Shown one piece after another: positions 1 through 8,222 of a DNA stretch of 16,347 bases. Where the stretch lies: NCBI GenBank assembly GCA_017543645.1, contig JAFYFR010000077.1, positions 1 to 16,347 of the forward strand, given 5' to 3'. Source of the DNA: Bacteroidales bacterium (lineage in GTDB: Bacteria > Bacteroidota > Bacteroidia > Bacteroidales > UBA3824). Under the pieces are notes generated by a model. It did no database searches. It saw only the letters and a program-made list of their open reading frames with translations, and was not told where the DNA came from. A program made the translations under genes and the position numbers. Every line of letters begins with the position of its first letter. The first letter of the stretch is position 1.

Positions 1-1112
1 GATTTTTTGCGCTTTTGCGAAATCTCGTCCGACAATTTGGCAAGCTGCGATGTTATCTGCTTAATCTCATCTTTAAGATTGTCAATTACTTCGGAACTAT
101 TGTCAATCAGGTCGAGACGCTGCTTAAATTCGTTGCGCATGGCTATAAGCTCGGCAACCGTCTTAACATTGTTTTTCTTTTGAAGATTGTAAATTACTGT
201 CAGTCTTGAATTTACAGTATCAAGCCGCTCAGGAGAATAGTCGGTATTGTCGTCTAACTGCGAAAGCTCGCGACCAATGTCGTTGAGTTCGATGTAAGCC
301 GATTCGATTCGGGCGTTAAGCTCGGCGGCTTTGGAATAATACGACGATATATGCGACAAGGCGTTTTGAGCCTCTCTAAGTTTCTGTACCACAGTACCTT
401 CGTCGGCACTTGAGATAAGGTTTGACGACAGCGAAATAGCGTTTTTAATATCTTCGTTGTGAACGAGCATTTCTAGTTCCTCCTCGAGCTGCTCCTGCTC
501 GCCATCCTGAAGCTTGGCTTTGTCTAATTCGTCGAAACGGAAATGCAGATACTCCGATTCTTTGCGGGATTCCTGCGCCTGTCGTTCCACTTTGGCAAGT
601 TCGGCGGTCTTTTGCCGGTACTGCTCAAAAACCTGACTATAAGTGTCCAACAGCTGTTTGTTTCCAGCAAATGCGTCAACGATGTTGATTTGAAACATCT
701 CGTCGGCAATCTGCAGGGTCTGATGCTGCGAGTGAATGTCGGTGAGCAACATTCCCAAATCTTTCAATGTGTTGAGGTTAACGGGAGTGTCGTTGACAAA
801 AGCCCTTGACTTTCCGCTGTCCAACACTTCGCGGCGAATCTGCACAGTGTCGTCGTAGTCGAGGTCGTTTTCGTCAAAAAAATATTTCAGTCCGTAGTTC
901 TTAATGTCAAAATCGGCTTCCACCACGGTCTTTTTCTCGCCCTGCTTAATCACCGCAGAGTCGGCACGCGCACCGAGAACTATCGACAACGCGCCCATGA
1001 GAATCGACTTGCCCGCGCCGGTTTCGCCGGTTATCACAGTGAGTCCGTCCTCAAAACATATTTCGGATTCGGAGATTAATGCGTAATTTGATATTTTAAG
1101 ACGTAAAAGCAT
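1..1112 (-). CDS. recN: DNA repair protein RecN, N-terminal part (cut by the window edge)
   Basis: RecN is an SMC-like ATPase that acts at DNA double-strand breaks during recombinational repair in the cytoplasm. The frame opens with ATG at 1112 and stays open to base 1, giving about 370 of the roughly 550 residues usual for the family; the Walker B end lies outside the window. Residues 1-50 form the ATP-binding N-terminus with Walker A GETGAGKS (29-36). The conserved stretch RREVLDSGKSRAFVND (93-108) and the Q-loop-like DIHSQHQT (125-132) follow. From about residue 155 the sequence is charged and heptad-like, as expected for the coiled-coil arm. The start is supported by a promoter 27 bases upstream (1139-1168). 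It is last in the bamD-rpoZ-coaBC-DUF4835-recN block, an order I recall from other Bacteroidota. The family assignment is very secure. Confidence 0.95.
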   Translation of the reverse strand, partial: MLLRLKISNYALISESEICFEDGLTVITGETGAGKSILMGALSIVLGARADSAVIKQGEKKTVVEADFDIKNYGLKYFFDENDLDYDDTVQIRREVLDSGKSRAFVNDTPVNLNTLKDLGMLLTDIHSQHQTLQIADEMFQINIVDAFAGNKQLLDTYSQVFEQYRQKTAELAKVERQAQESRKESEYLHFRFDELDKAKLQDGEQEQLEEELEMLVHNEDIKNAISLSSNLISSADEGTVVQKLREAQNALSHISSYYSKAAELNARIESAYIELNDIGRELSQLDDNTDYSPERLDTVNSRLTVIYNLQKKNNVKTVAELIAMRNEFKQRLDLIDNSSEVIDNLKDEIKQITSQLAKLSDEISQKRKK

Positions 1113-1138
1113 TTAAGTGCCGTTTTATTTTTCCGATG

Positions 1139-1168
1139 CAAATATAAAAGATTTTTTTCAGAAAACAA
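1139..1168 (-). promoter_or_regulatory. Bacteroidota-type promoter of recN
   Basis: Read on the minus strand, a perfect -7 box TATATTTG (1139-1146) lies exactly 19 bases downstream of a TTG -33 element (1166-1168). This fits the phylum consensus TTG-N17-23-TAnnTTTG. Transcription should start near 1132, leaving a leader of about 20 bases before the recN ATG at 1112. It suggests that recN can be transcribed apart from the upstream genes. Confidence 0.7.
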
Positions 1169-1184
1169 TTAATAAATAATTGCC

Positions 1185-2096
1185 CTAATTGGAAGAGCTA
1201 ATTTTCTGATATTTAGACATATTGGTAACGTCCAACTCTTTGAGTATCTGAAGAACCTCGTTTTTTTCGGTGGTTTGCGCCTCAGAAAAAACATTGACAA
1301 TCTCATCCGACTTGGCGGTGAAAAATAGCGAAACTATCAACGAGTTGGGTTTTGCACGTTCAGAACGCTGGATATATTTCAATGCTTCGAGCACTTTTTT
1401 GCGTCCGGCATCACCGTCGGAAGGCATCACATCAAGTCCCTGACGGTGGTAATAATACTCGCCGAGGCGGAGATTCTCAAACCTTTTGTCCAAAAGCGCG
1501 TCAATCAGGTTATAACGCGAGTTCTGTTTGCTGTCGGCAGAACTCCATCCCTCGTATCCGCTACCCTGTGCAGTAAGTGCCACACGGAACGCCTTTTTGA
1601 AATAATCAGTTCCGCCCAAGGGGGAAAAAGTGTCATAGTCGTAGCCCAAAATTAAATAGGCGTAAAAAGCCAACACTTGCGTAAGATTGCTCGTTACCGA
1701 ATTTTCGATAAACTGGAGATTCTCGCCCTCAAGATATGTAAAAGTGAATTTGCCGTCGCCCTCCTTGAAAGTAAGAAGCGGACTATTGTATGATGTCATG
1801 TATACGGGACGGCTGAGGTTAATTTGTATTGTTCCCGAAAACCTGTCCACGCCGTTAAACTCCGTGATAGTTATCATCACGTTGCACTCGATACGCTCGT
1901 TGGGTTCATAATGGTGGTTGGTCCAATGACGGTCGTTGAGAAAAGCAGTAACGTCTTTCTGCAGCGACTGAAAAACCGGCGTGGGCGTATTGGAAAGTGC
2001 GCTGTAATTGATACTTACTCGGGCGTTGAGTTCCTGAGCATCCAGTGAGCTTACACCTATTAATAATATCAGAATAAGGATTACAGTGTGTTTCAT
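1185..2096 (-). CDS. porD: DUF4835 family protein, PorD-like (type IX secretion associated)
   Basis: This is a 303-residue exported protein. Residues 1-20 form a signal peptide with a hydrophobic ILILILLIG core and a probable signal peptidase I cut after SSLDA, before QELNA. The mature part carries the DUF4835 hallmarks: QELNARVSINY at the new N-terminus, FLNDRHWTN (about 52-60), and ERIECNVMITITEF (67-80). The family is widespread in Bacteroidota and is commonly named PorD for its link to type IX secretion; its exact molecular role is not settled. The gene starts six bases after the coaBC stop, so the two are almost certainly co-transcribed. No other type IX secretion component is in the window. 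The family call is firm, but the PorD name rests on recall of family naming and not on any functional residue seen here. Confidence 0.82.
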   Translation of the reverse strand: MKHTVILILILLIGVSSLDAQELNARVSINYSALSNTPTPVFQSLQKDVTAFLNDRHWTNHHYEPNERIECNVMITITEFNGVDRFSGTIQINLSRPVYMTSYNSPLLTFKEGDGKFTFTYLEGENLQFIENSVTSNLTQVLAFYAYLILGYDYDTFSPLGGTDYFKKAFRVALTAQGSGYEGWSSADSKQNSRYNLIDALLDKRFENLRLGEYYYHRQGLDVMPSDGDAGRKKVLEALKYIQRSERAKPNSLIVSLFFTAKSDEIVNVFSEAQTTEKNEVLQILKELDVTNMSKYQKISSSN

Positions 2097-2102
2097 GGCA
2101 AA

Positions 2103-3305
2103 TTATTTTAACAGTGAGAGCAAGGCTTGGGCAATGTCCTGAGCCACTTCTGATTTGGGTTTAAGTTCAAAAGACTCTTCGGAGCCGTTGCGGTAGACTA
2201 TGGTAATCTTGTTGGTGTCGTAGCCGAATCCCGCGCCCTTGTCGTTGAGCGAGTTGAGCACAATAAAGTCGAAATTCTTCGACACCAACTTTTTTTGGGC
2301 GTTAACTCTCTCGTTTTCGGTCTCGAGAGCAAATCCGGCGAACACCTGCCCGTCGGTCTTAATTTTGCCTAACTCGGCGGCAATGTCGGGAGTAGGCACA
2401 AGGGTAAGGGTAATATGGTTTTCGCCGTTTTTCTTGATTTTTTCAGGAGCCACGGTCTGCGGCATATAGTCTGCCACGGCTGCTGACATGATGGCAGCAT
2501 CGCATTGTGCAAACTCTTTTACACAAGCCTCATACATCTGTCGTGCCGATTCCACGCTAACAAGGCGGATGTTGTGATGGTGCGGTTTAAGCTCCACTGG
2601 TCCCGACACAAGAATCACCTCTCCTCCCCTTTCGGCAAGCGATTCGGCAATGGCGTAACCCATCTTGCCAGTGGAATAGTTGGATATAAACCTAACAGGG
2701 TCGATTTTTTCGCGTGTAGGTCCTGCTGTGATAAGTATGCGCTTGCCTTTGAAGTCCTGATTACCAGCAAAATAGCTTTCTACCTTGGAGAAAATCTCCT
2801 CCGGCTCAGCCATCCGTCCCTTGCCCGAAAGTCCGCTTGCAAGTTCGCCCTCAGCAGCGTCTACAACCATACATCCGCGTTGCATGAGAGTTTGGATATT
2901 CTGCTGTGTAACACTATTCTGATACATATCCACATCCATAGCCGGCGCAATAAGAGTTTTGCACCGAGCCGAAAGGTATGTGGTTAGCAACAGATTGTCG
3001 GCGATGCCGTTAGCCATTTTAGCGATGGAATTGGCAGTGGCAGGCGCAATTACAAAGAGGTCTGCCCAGATGCCGAGCTTCACATGGCTGTGCCATTCGC
3101 CGTTTTCGGGATTGAAGAAATCTGTATAGACGGGATTCTTGGAGAGCGTGGCAATGGTGAGCGGCGAGACAAACTGCTTGGCTGCGCTGCTCATCACGGT
3201 CTTAACCTCGGCTCCGGCTTTTACAAACAGCCTTATCAGAGTGGCGGTTTTATAAGCCGAAATGCCTCCAGTTATTCCAACAAGTATTTTTTTCCCGTTC
3301 AACAT
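2103..3305 (-). CDS. coaBC: Bifunctional phosphopantothenoylcysteine decarboxylase / phosphopantothenate-cysteine ligase
   Basis: CoaBC (Dfp) carries out two successive steps of coenzyme A synthesis: CTP-dependent joining of cysteine to 4'-phosphopantothenate, then FMN-dependent decarboxylation to 4'-phosphopantetheine. The 400 residues match the usual length. The decarboxylase half (1-180) has the FMN-binding GITGGISAYKT (10-20) and the catalytic histidine His74 in SHVKLGIWAD. The substrate clamp is PAMD (121-124), where E. coli has PXMN, and the active-site flap reads ELASGLSGKGRM (154-165), with Ser157 where E. coli has the redox Cys158. The ligase half (187-400) has FISNYSTGKMG (206-216), AAVADY (275-280) and EKIKK (288-292), which includes the key lysine. 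The gene lies 27 bases after rpoZ. The assignment is secure; the two substitutions appear to be clade-typical. Confidence 0.95.
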   Translation of the reverse strand: MLNGKKILVGITGGISAYKTATLIRLFVKAGAEVKTVMSSAAKQFVSPLTIATLSKNPVYTDFFNPENGEWHSHVKLGIWADLFVIAPATANSIAKMANGIADNLLLTTYLSARCKTLIAPAMDVDMYQNSVTQQNIQTLMQRGCMVVDAAEGELASGLSGKGRMAEPEEIFSKVESYFAGNQDFKGKRILITAGPTREKIDPVRFISNYSTGKMGYAIAESLAERGGEVILVSGPVELKPHHHNIRLVSVESARQMYEACVKEFAQCDAAIMSAAVADYMPQTVAPEKIKKNGENHITLTLVPTPDIAAELGKIKTDGQVFAGFALETENERVNAQKKLVSKNFDFIVLNSLNDKGAGFGYDTNKITIVYRNGSEESFELKPKSEVAQDIAQALLSLLK

Positions 3306-3332
3306 TTTTCTAATCTGTTGATACGTAATATA

Positions 3333-3929
3333 TTAGTCGTCGCCTTTGCTCTTTTTGGATTTTGACTCCTTCTTTGATGAAGATTTTTTAGGCTTGGGTT
3401 GTTCCTCTTCCTCTTCATCTTCGTCATCCTCCTCTTCTTCAGGAAAATCTTCGTCGTCCAAATCGTCATCGTCAAAGTTGAAATCTTTGGCTTCGGCAAT
3501 AATGTCATCGAAAGATTTATCAGGCTCAGTATTCTTGGTAATAATCACTTGGTTGGCCTTTTCCTCCTCTCTCTCTTTAATAGCGGCAAGTTCGCGAGCC
3601 TGCGCAATCTCCTCTTCAGACGGTATGCGGAAATTGATTTTGTCTTCCAAAATTTCCTGCAGAGCAAGAAGTGTGGGTTTGGGCAGACGCTCGTAAAACT
3701 TGGAAATTTCGATCTGCTCGCGGTTTTCAAAAATCTCCTCGAGGTTGTCGGTGTAGGAAGCGAACTCCTCAAGTTTCTTGTTGAGTTCGGTCTTGAGATC
3801 CACGCCAATCTGGTCGGCACGTTTTGAAGCCACCACTACAGTTTCATAAAGATTTCCAGTTTTGCTTTCGAGTTCGCCACAGTCGCGGGTAATTATCGAT
3901 GTGGGCGCGTTGTTTTTTTTATAATCCAT
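3333..3929 (-). CDS. rpoZ: RNA polymerase omega subunit with an extended acidic/lysine-rich tail
   Basis: This is the Bacteroidota form of the omega subunit, which helps assemble RNA polymerase by clamping beta-prime. Residues 1-102 match it closely: MDYKKNNAP at the start, TGNLYETVVVASKRADQI (24-41) as the core omega helix, then EEFASYTDNLEEIFENREQ (54-72) and RLPKPTLLALQEIL (81-94). As I recall, the family is usually about 110 residues; this one has 198. The extra part is a charged helix (104-125), a strongly acidic stretch (about 153-176) and a Lys/Ser-rich end (178-195). The tail is low-complexity at DNA level too (about 3340-3520). The gene begins nine bases after bamD ends and is followed by coaBC. 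The omega call is firm, but the role of the tail is unknown. Confidence 0.88.
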   Translation of the reverse strand: MDYKKNNAPTSIITRDCGELESKTGNLYETVVVASKRADQIGVDLKTELNKKLEEFASYTDNLEEIFENREQIEISKFYERLPKPTLLALQEILEDKINFRIPSEEEIAQARELAAIKEREEEKANQVIITKNTEPDKSFDDIIAEAKDFNFDDDDLDDEDFPEEEEDDEDEEEEEQPKPKKSSSKKESKSKKSKGDD

Positions 3930-3938
3930 GATTATGTG

Positions 3939-4757
3939 TTAATTTATTACCGGTAATGAATTTAATATTTCTTTTGTGTTGTTGGTCATTTTGTTGATGT
4001 CCTTTATGTACTTGCCTTCGGGATAGACCCTCACATATTCGCCAAGGTCGCGTTGGGCATCGCGGAAACGCTCACGTTTTTTCTCTTCGACGCTCTGCGA
4101 GGCGTACTCATACATCGATTTGGCGGTGTAATAGAGAATCTCCTCCTTGAACGGGCTGTCGGGAAAGTCTGACAGGCTGTTTTTTAGCGAGACGTTGGCC
4201 GCCTTGTAGTATCCGAGCTTATAATAAAGGTATGCGTTGTCGTAGGATTTCACCTGAAGCTTGTGACGCAGTTCGTCCAAAAGCATATTGCAGGAGTCCT
4301 TGCGGGCAGTGTTGGGATATTTTGAGATAAACAGCTCAAACTCGGCTATTGCCAATTCGGTGCTTTCCTGATCCAAGGATGGCTTGGGCGAGTCTTTGTA
4401 ATAGCAGAACGCGCTCAGAAACATTGCTTCCTCGTTGTACTCGCTGTGAGGATAAGTGGAGGCGAATTTGCGGAAATAGTATCCCGCCGAGTAATAATCT
4501 TTTACCTTAAGATTGCACATGGCGTAATAAAACATGAGTTTTTCGCCTTTCTCAAGGCCACGGTATACTGTGGTAATCTGCTCAAACAGCTGCAAAGCCT
4601 TGCTGTACTTCTTCTTGTTGTAATACTCAAAAGATTTTTCGTACTTGAGGTCGTAGTCGCTGCTTTTGAGCAATCGGTTGTACCCTGAGCAAGACGAAAA
4701 CAATGTTGCAAATGCCAACAATGCGGCTATTGATATGATTAATCTATGTAATTTCAT
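3939..4757 (-). CDS. bamD: Outer membrane assembly lipoprotein BamD
   Basis: BamD is the essential lipoprotein partner of BamA in the complex that inserts beta-barrel proteins into the outer membrane. The 272-residue product begins with a lipoprotein signal peptide (MKLHRLIISIAALLAFATLF) followed by SSC, with the modified cysteine at 23. After it come TPR-like helical pairs: YNKKKYSKALQLFEQI (46-61), KDYYSAGYYFRKFASTYP, ELAIAEFELFISKYPN, LGYYKAANVSLKNSLSDFPD and RDAQRDLGEYVRVYPEGKY. Each ends in the FxxxYP-type motif characteristic of BamD/YfiO. Length and repeat layout fit the family. A promoter at 4812-4840 precedes the gene, making it the first gene of the minus-strand operon. Confidence is high. 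Confidence 0.9.
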   Translation of the reverse strand: MKLHRLIISIAALLAFATLFSSCSGYNRLLKSSDYDLKYEKSFEYYNKKKYSKALQLFEQITTVYRGLEKGEKLMFYYAMCNLKVKDYYSAGYYFRKFASTYPHSEYNEEAMFLSAFCYYKDSPKPSLDQESTELAIAEFELFISKYPNTARKDSCNMLLDELRHKLQVKSYDNAYLYYKLGYYKAANVSLKNSLSDFPDSPFKEEILYYTAKSMYEYASQSVEEKKRERFRDAQRDLGEYVRVYPEGKYIKDINKMTNNTKEILNSLPVIN

Positions 4758-4811
4758 TGTAAGTGTCTGTAATTAAGTAGAATGAGTTATTTCTAACCAC
4801 AATTCGGGCAA

Positions 4812-4840
4812 CAAAGTTAAACAATAATTCCCAAAACAAA
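4812..4840 (-). promoter_or_regulatory. Promoter of the bamD-rpoZ-coaBC operon
   Basis: On the minus strand a perfect -7 box TAACTTTG (4812-4819) follows a TTTG -33 element (4837-4840) with 17 bases between. Transcription should begin near 4805, giving a leader of about 48 bases before the bamD ATG at 4757. It lies back to back with the plus-strand promoter at 4957-4990. Confidence 0.65.
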
Positions 4841-4956
4841 AAAAAATTTTTTCCCACCAAAAGCTGTCAGCCCTGCATTATTCCACGCCCTTAATATAAA
4901 ATTTACATAAAAAAAACACACTAATAAAAGAGCAAAACAATGTTATTTAAAGCAAA

Positions 4957-4990
4957 TTGTTTTTTTTTGCAGTTGTTTTAAATACCTTTG
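4957..4990 (+). promoter_or_regulatory. Promoter of the coiled-coil gene and glucan operon
   Basis: TACCTTTG at 4983-4990 is a perfect TAnnTTTG -7 box. A TTG at 4957-4959 lies 23 bases upstream, at the long end of the accepted spacing. Transcription would start near 4996, just before the ATG at 5008, which argues against translation starting at the upstream TTG at 4957. Confidence 0.55.
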
Positions 4991-5007
4991 AACAATTATA
5001 TATTATC

Positions 5008-5487
5008 ATGACATACGACAATTTAGAAATTTCTTTTAACGACATTGCGGAGCAATCCGACATAGACACCCTCAAAAGCTGGCTCGAGCAACTTAGCCAA
5101 TGCCGGGTAGCCTTAAGTATCGACCATCCTGACGCCGCCAAAAAGACAAGCGAATTTTGCCAGCTGTTCGAAGACCTTAACGAAATGGTACGCCAGATAA
5201 GAGCCAAAATCAAAGACTTTAACCGAGGCGAAAACGAGCGTCTGCGCCTCGAGGCCAAAGAACGCCGCGAAAAACACCGCACAGAAGTTGCTCAGCGCGA
5301 AAGCGAGCGCAAACTGAAAGTGAAACAGGACAAGGAACTCAAGCAGAAACAGGAAAACTCTATTCCTGTGGTGTTTATGGAGGCCGCTAAATTTATATTA
5401 GACAAATATACCTACAACTTTATACTCGAAGAGGCTAAAAAAGCTATTGAAAAGCGTCAGAATCCCAACTACAGGGAAAACGATTAG
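5008..5487 (+). CDS. Hypothetical coiled-coil protein heading the glucan operon
   Basis: This is a 159-residue soluble protein of no family I recognise. The ATG at 5008 is chosen over the in-frame TTG at 4957 because the -7 box at 4983-4990 lies between them. Residues 1-70 are a mixed helical region (DIDTLKSWLEQLSQCRVAL). Residues about 70-117 are a very highly charged, Glu/Lys/Arg-rich helix likely to form a coiled coil (EAKERREKHRTEVAQRESER). The end (118-159) is a separate helical segment, IPVVFMEAAKFILDKYTYNF onward. No signal peptide, membrane segment or catalytic motif is visible. It ends 22 bases before malQ and is very probably co-transcribed with it. Whether it acts in glucan metabolism is unknown; it could simply share the promoter. 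Confidence 0.7.
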   Translation: MTYDNLEISFNDIAEQSDIDTLKSWLEQLSQCRVALSIDHPDAAKKTSEFCQLFEDLNEMVRQIRAKIKDFNRGENERLRLEAKERREKHRTEVAQRESERKLKVKQDKELKQKQENSIPVVFMEAAKFILDKYTYNFILEEAKKAIEKRQNPNYREND

Positions 5488-5509
5488 CCTCTGAAAAAAC
5501 ACATCGCAC

Positions 5510-8215
5510 ATGAAAATTACTTTTAGAATCAACTACCGTACATATTACGGTCAGCAGATACTCTTGGAAGGAATTCCCGGACAAGGCAAATCACTTATGA
5601 CTCCCAAAGCCAACGGCGACTGGGAACTGACTATCGATGCGGCTAACACGTCGCTCAAAAGCTTCAAGTACAAATACCTGATGAAAGACAACAACAACTC
5701 ATCTACTTTGTACGAATTTGGAGAGAGAGACTTTGTGATGCCTGAACTCAAAACCGACAATATCTTTATCCACGACTTCTGGAAACCAACCGTCAACAAT
5801 CAGAACGCTATGATGTCGTCGGCTTTCAAAGAGGTAATTTTCAAGCGTAACAACCGCGAGGAGTGCGTCCCCATCTCCAAGTGCGACGAACAAAAACTGC
5901 CTGTACGAGTTACTATACCGCTAATAAGAATCAGCCAGCAGCACTATGTGGCTGTAAAATTCCTCGCCGCCATGCCCGACGACAACGTGATGTTCCCGCT
6001 GTACGACAAGGATTTCCCTGTGTGGTGCGCCGAATTCACCCTCGACCGCCCAAAACAGTACGCCGAATACAAATACTGCATCTGCGACAGACAGACCGGC
6101 AAAATAGTTTTAGAGGAGTATGTTACCCGGTATTTCCAACCCACTTCCGCCAACAACGACACCTTTTATATATTAAACGACGAAGATTTCAAATTTCCGC
6201 GCTATCCATGGAAGGGCGCAGGTGTGGCTATCCCGGTTTTCTCGCTCCGTAGCGACGAAGGTTTCGGCGTGGGTGAGTTCGCCGACCTCACCAAGCTTAT
6301 CGACTGGGCTAAGAGCGTTGGCCTACAGATGATTCAAATTCTGCCCATAAACGACACCGTAAAGACACACACATACACCGATTCGTATCCTTACGCCTGT
6401 GTATCGGTTTTTGCGCTACATCCTATATATTTGAGAATAAAAGATATGGGTACGCTCTCATCGAAACTTACCATGGAAATTTGCGAAGAACGTCAGCGCG
6501 AGCTCAACAGTATGCACAAGATAGACTACGAAGCCGTTATGAACGCCAAGTCGCGGTTTATCAAGATGATATACGACGAAAACAAGAGGGCGTTCCTCAA
6601 CGACCCCCGGTACAAGGAGTTTTTTGCCAACAACAGCCACTGGCTCAAGCCTTACGCCGTATTCAGCTATCTGAGAGATTTTTACGGTACGCCCGACTAT
6701 TCAAAATGGGGCAAGTTCGCCGTCTACGATGCTGAAAAAATCGACGAGCTTTGCCGCGAGGACAATCCCGATTACGACGACATCGCAGTTCATTTCTTTA
6801 TACAGTACCATCTGCACCTCCAGCTCAAAAAAGTGTCTGACTACGCACGCCAGAACGGAATCGTACTCAAAGGCGACATTCCTATCGGCATAGCGCGTTT
6901 CAGCGTAGACGCTTGGGTAAATCCGCAGCTCTACCACTTGGACGAACAGGCTGGCGCACCGCCGGACGATTTTTCCGACGACGGTCAGAACTGGAAATTT
7001 CCAACCTACAACTGGGAGGAGATGGCAAAAGACAATTTCGCATGGTGGAAAGAGCGTCTCAAAAACATGGCGCAATATTTCGACGCATACCGCATCGACC
7101 ATATACTCGGTTTCTTCAGAATCTGGTCGATACCGCGCACTCAGACTCGCGGACTCATGGGCGTGTTCGACCCCGCCGTACCAATTGAGACTCACGAGTT
7201 TGCCGACAGGGGAATCAAATTCGACTACAACCGTTTCTGCCGTCCATACATCCGCGAATACATGCTCGACCTCATATTCAACGACCATGCAGGATACGTT
7301 AAGCACTCGTTTCTTGACAAGGTGGACGGCAAGGACGAATACAGGTTCAAGCCGGAATTCGACTCGCAAGCCAAAATCAAACAGGCTTTTGCCGAAATGG
7401 CTGTTCCAACTACCGAAGATATGCTGATGTTCCAAAAAATAAAACACGGACTTATCTACCTCATAAGCGACATTCTGTTTTTTGAAGACAAGAAACGTCA
7501 GGGAACATTCCACCCGAGGCACTCGCTATTTAAGACATATTCGTACAAAGACCTTGACACTCAGACCAAACAAGCTGTGGCAGAACTCTACAACGACTAT
7601 TTCTACAACCGCAACGAAAACCTCTGGAAACAACAGGCGGAAATCAAGCTTCCGGGACTTACCAAATCTACCGAGATGCTCGTCTGCGGCGAAGACCTCG
7701 GCATGATTCCGGCGTGCGTTCCCGAAGTGATGAAAAACCTCAACATTCTCAGCCTCGAGATACAGCGTATGCCCAAGGAAACCGCCGTGGAGTTCGGCCG
7801 TCCTGCAAGCTACCCCTACATGTCGGTAGCCACCACGTCGAGCCACGACACTCTGCCCATACGCGGATGGTGGGAAGAAGACCACAACCGCTCGCAAAGA
7901 TTTTTCAACAACGGCCTCGGCAAGAGCGGACAAGCACCTTTCTACTGCGAAACATGGGTTGTCAAGGATATTATTCTCCAGCATCTCTACTCTCCGTCGA
8001 TGTGGGCTATTTTTCCGATTCAGGACTTTCTGGGAATAGACGAGAACCTCCGCTTCCAAGACCCCACCGACGAGCGTATCAACGTTCCTTCCGAAGAAAA
8101 CCACTACTGGCGTTACCGCTGCCACATCAGTTTAGAACAGCTCGCCAACGCCTCCCAGCTCAACTCCCAAATCAAAGAGATGCTCAGAATTTCTGGAAGA
8201 AACGAGGTATACTAA
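5510..8215 (+). CDS. malQ: 4-alpha-glucanotransferase (GH77, DPE2-type) with N-terminal starch-binding-like domains
   Basis: This amylomaltase moves alpha-1,4-glucan segments between maltodextrins, or onto a larger glucan, in the cytoplasm. It has 901 residues against about 500-700 for simple MalQ. Residues 1-95 and about 128-225 look like two CBM20-type starch-binding domains (FRINYRTYYGQQILLEG; RVTIPLIRISQQHYVAVKF). The GH77 barrel starts near 234 (PWKGAGVAIPVFSLRSDEGF). Expected catalytic residues are nucleophile Asp530 in DAYRIDHILGFF, acid/base Glu728 in CGEDLG, and Asp780 in SSHDTLP. The first two are 198 residues apart, against about 47 in Thermus amylomaltase; this is the large insertion that marks plant DPE2 and its bacterial relatives. 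There is no signal peptide. The gene sits 22 bases after the coiled-coil gene and 49 bases before the amylase. The family call is secure; substrate preference is inferred. Confidence 0.93.
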   Translation: MKITFRINYRTYYGQQILLEGIPGQGKSLMTPKANGDWELTIDAANTSLKSFKYKYLMKDNNNSSTLYEFGERDFVMPELKTDNIFIHDFWKPTVNNQNAMMSSAFKEVIFKRNNREECVPISKCDEQKLPVRVTIPLIRISQQHYVAVKFLAAMPDDNVMFPLYDKDFPVWCAEFTLDRPKQYAEYKYCICDRQTGKIVLEEYVTRYFQPTSANNDTFYILNDEDFKFPRYPWKGAGVAIPVFSLRSDEGFGVGEFADLTKLIDWAKSVGLQMIQILPINDTVKTHTYTDSYPYACVSVFALHPIYLRIKDMGTLSSKLTMEICEERQRELNSMHKIDYEAVMNAKSRFIKMIYDENKRAFLNDPRYKEFFANNSHWLKPYAVFSYLRDFYGTPDYSKWGKFAVYDAEKIDELCREDNPDYDDIAVHFFIQYHLHLQLKKVSDYARQNGIVLKGDIPIGIARFSVDAWVNPQLYHLDEQAGAPPDDFSDDGQNWKFPTYNWEEMAKDNFAWWKERLKNMAQYFDAYRIDHILGFFRIWSIPRTQTRGLMGVFDPAVPIETHEFADRGIKFDYNRFCRPYIREYMLDLIFNDHAGYVKHSFLDKVDGKDEYRFKPEFDSQAKIKQAFAEMAVPTTEDMLMFQKIKHGLIYLISDILFFEDKKRQGTFHPRHSLFKTYSYKDLDTQTKQAVAELYNDYFYNRNENLWKQQAEIKLPGLTKSTEMLVCGEDLGMIPACVPEVMKNLNILSLEIQRMPKETAVEFGRPASYPYMSVATTSSHDTLPIRGWWEEDHNRSQRFFNNGLGKSGQAPFYCETWVVKDIILQHLYSPSMWAIFPIQDFLGIDENLRFQDPTDERINVPSEENHYWRYRCHISLEQLANASQLNSQIKEMLRISGRNEVY

Positions 8216-8222
8216 CACTAAT

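Noticed and set aside
2505..2987. 160-residue plus-strand frame opposite coaBC
   Set aside because: It overlaps the core of a complete coaBC and has no motif or promoter.
6701..7522. 273-residue open frame on the minus strand, opposite malQ
   Set aside because: It lies wholly antisense to a well-supported GH77 gene. Its translation is Val/Phe/Glu-rich, as expected from the reverse of a codon-biased gene, and shows no domain or promoter.
7526..8125. 199-residue minus-strand open frame, opposite the end of malQ
   Set aside because: It is a shadow of the malQ catalytic region with no recognisable motif.
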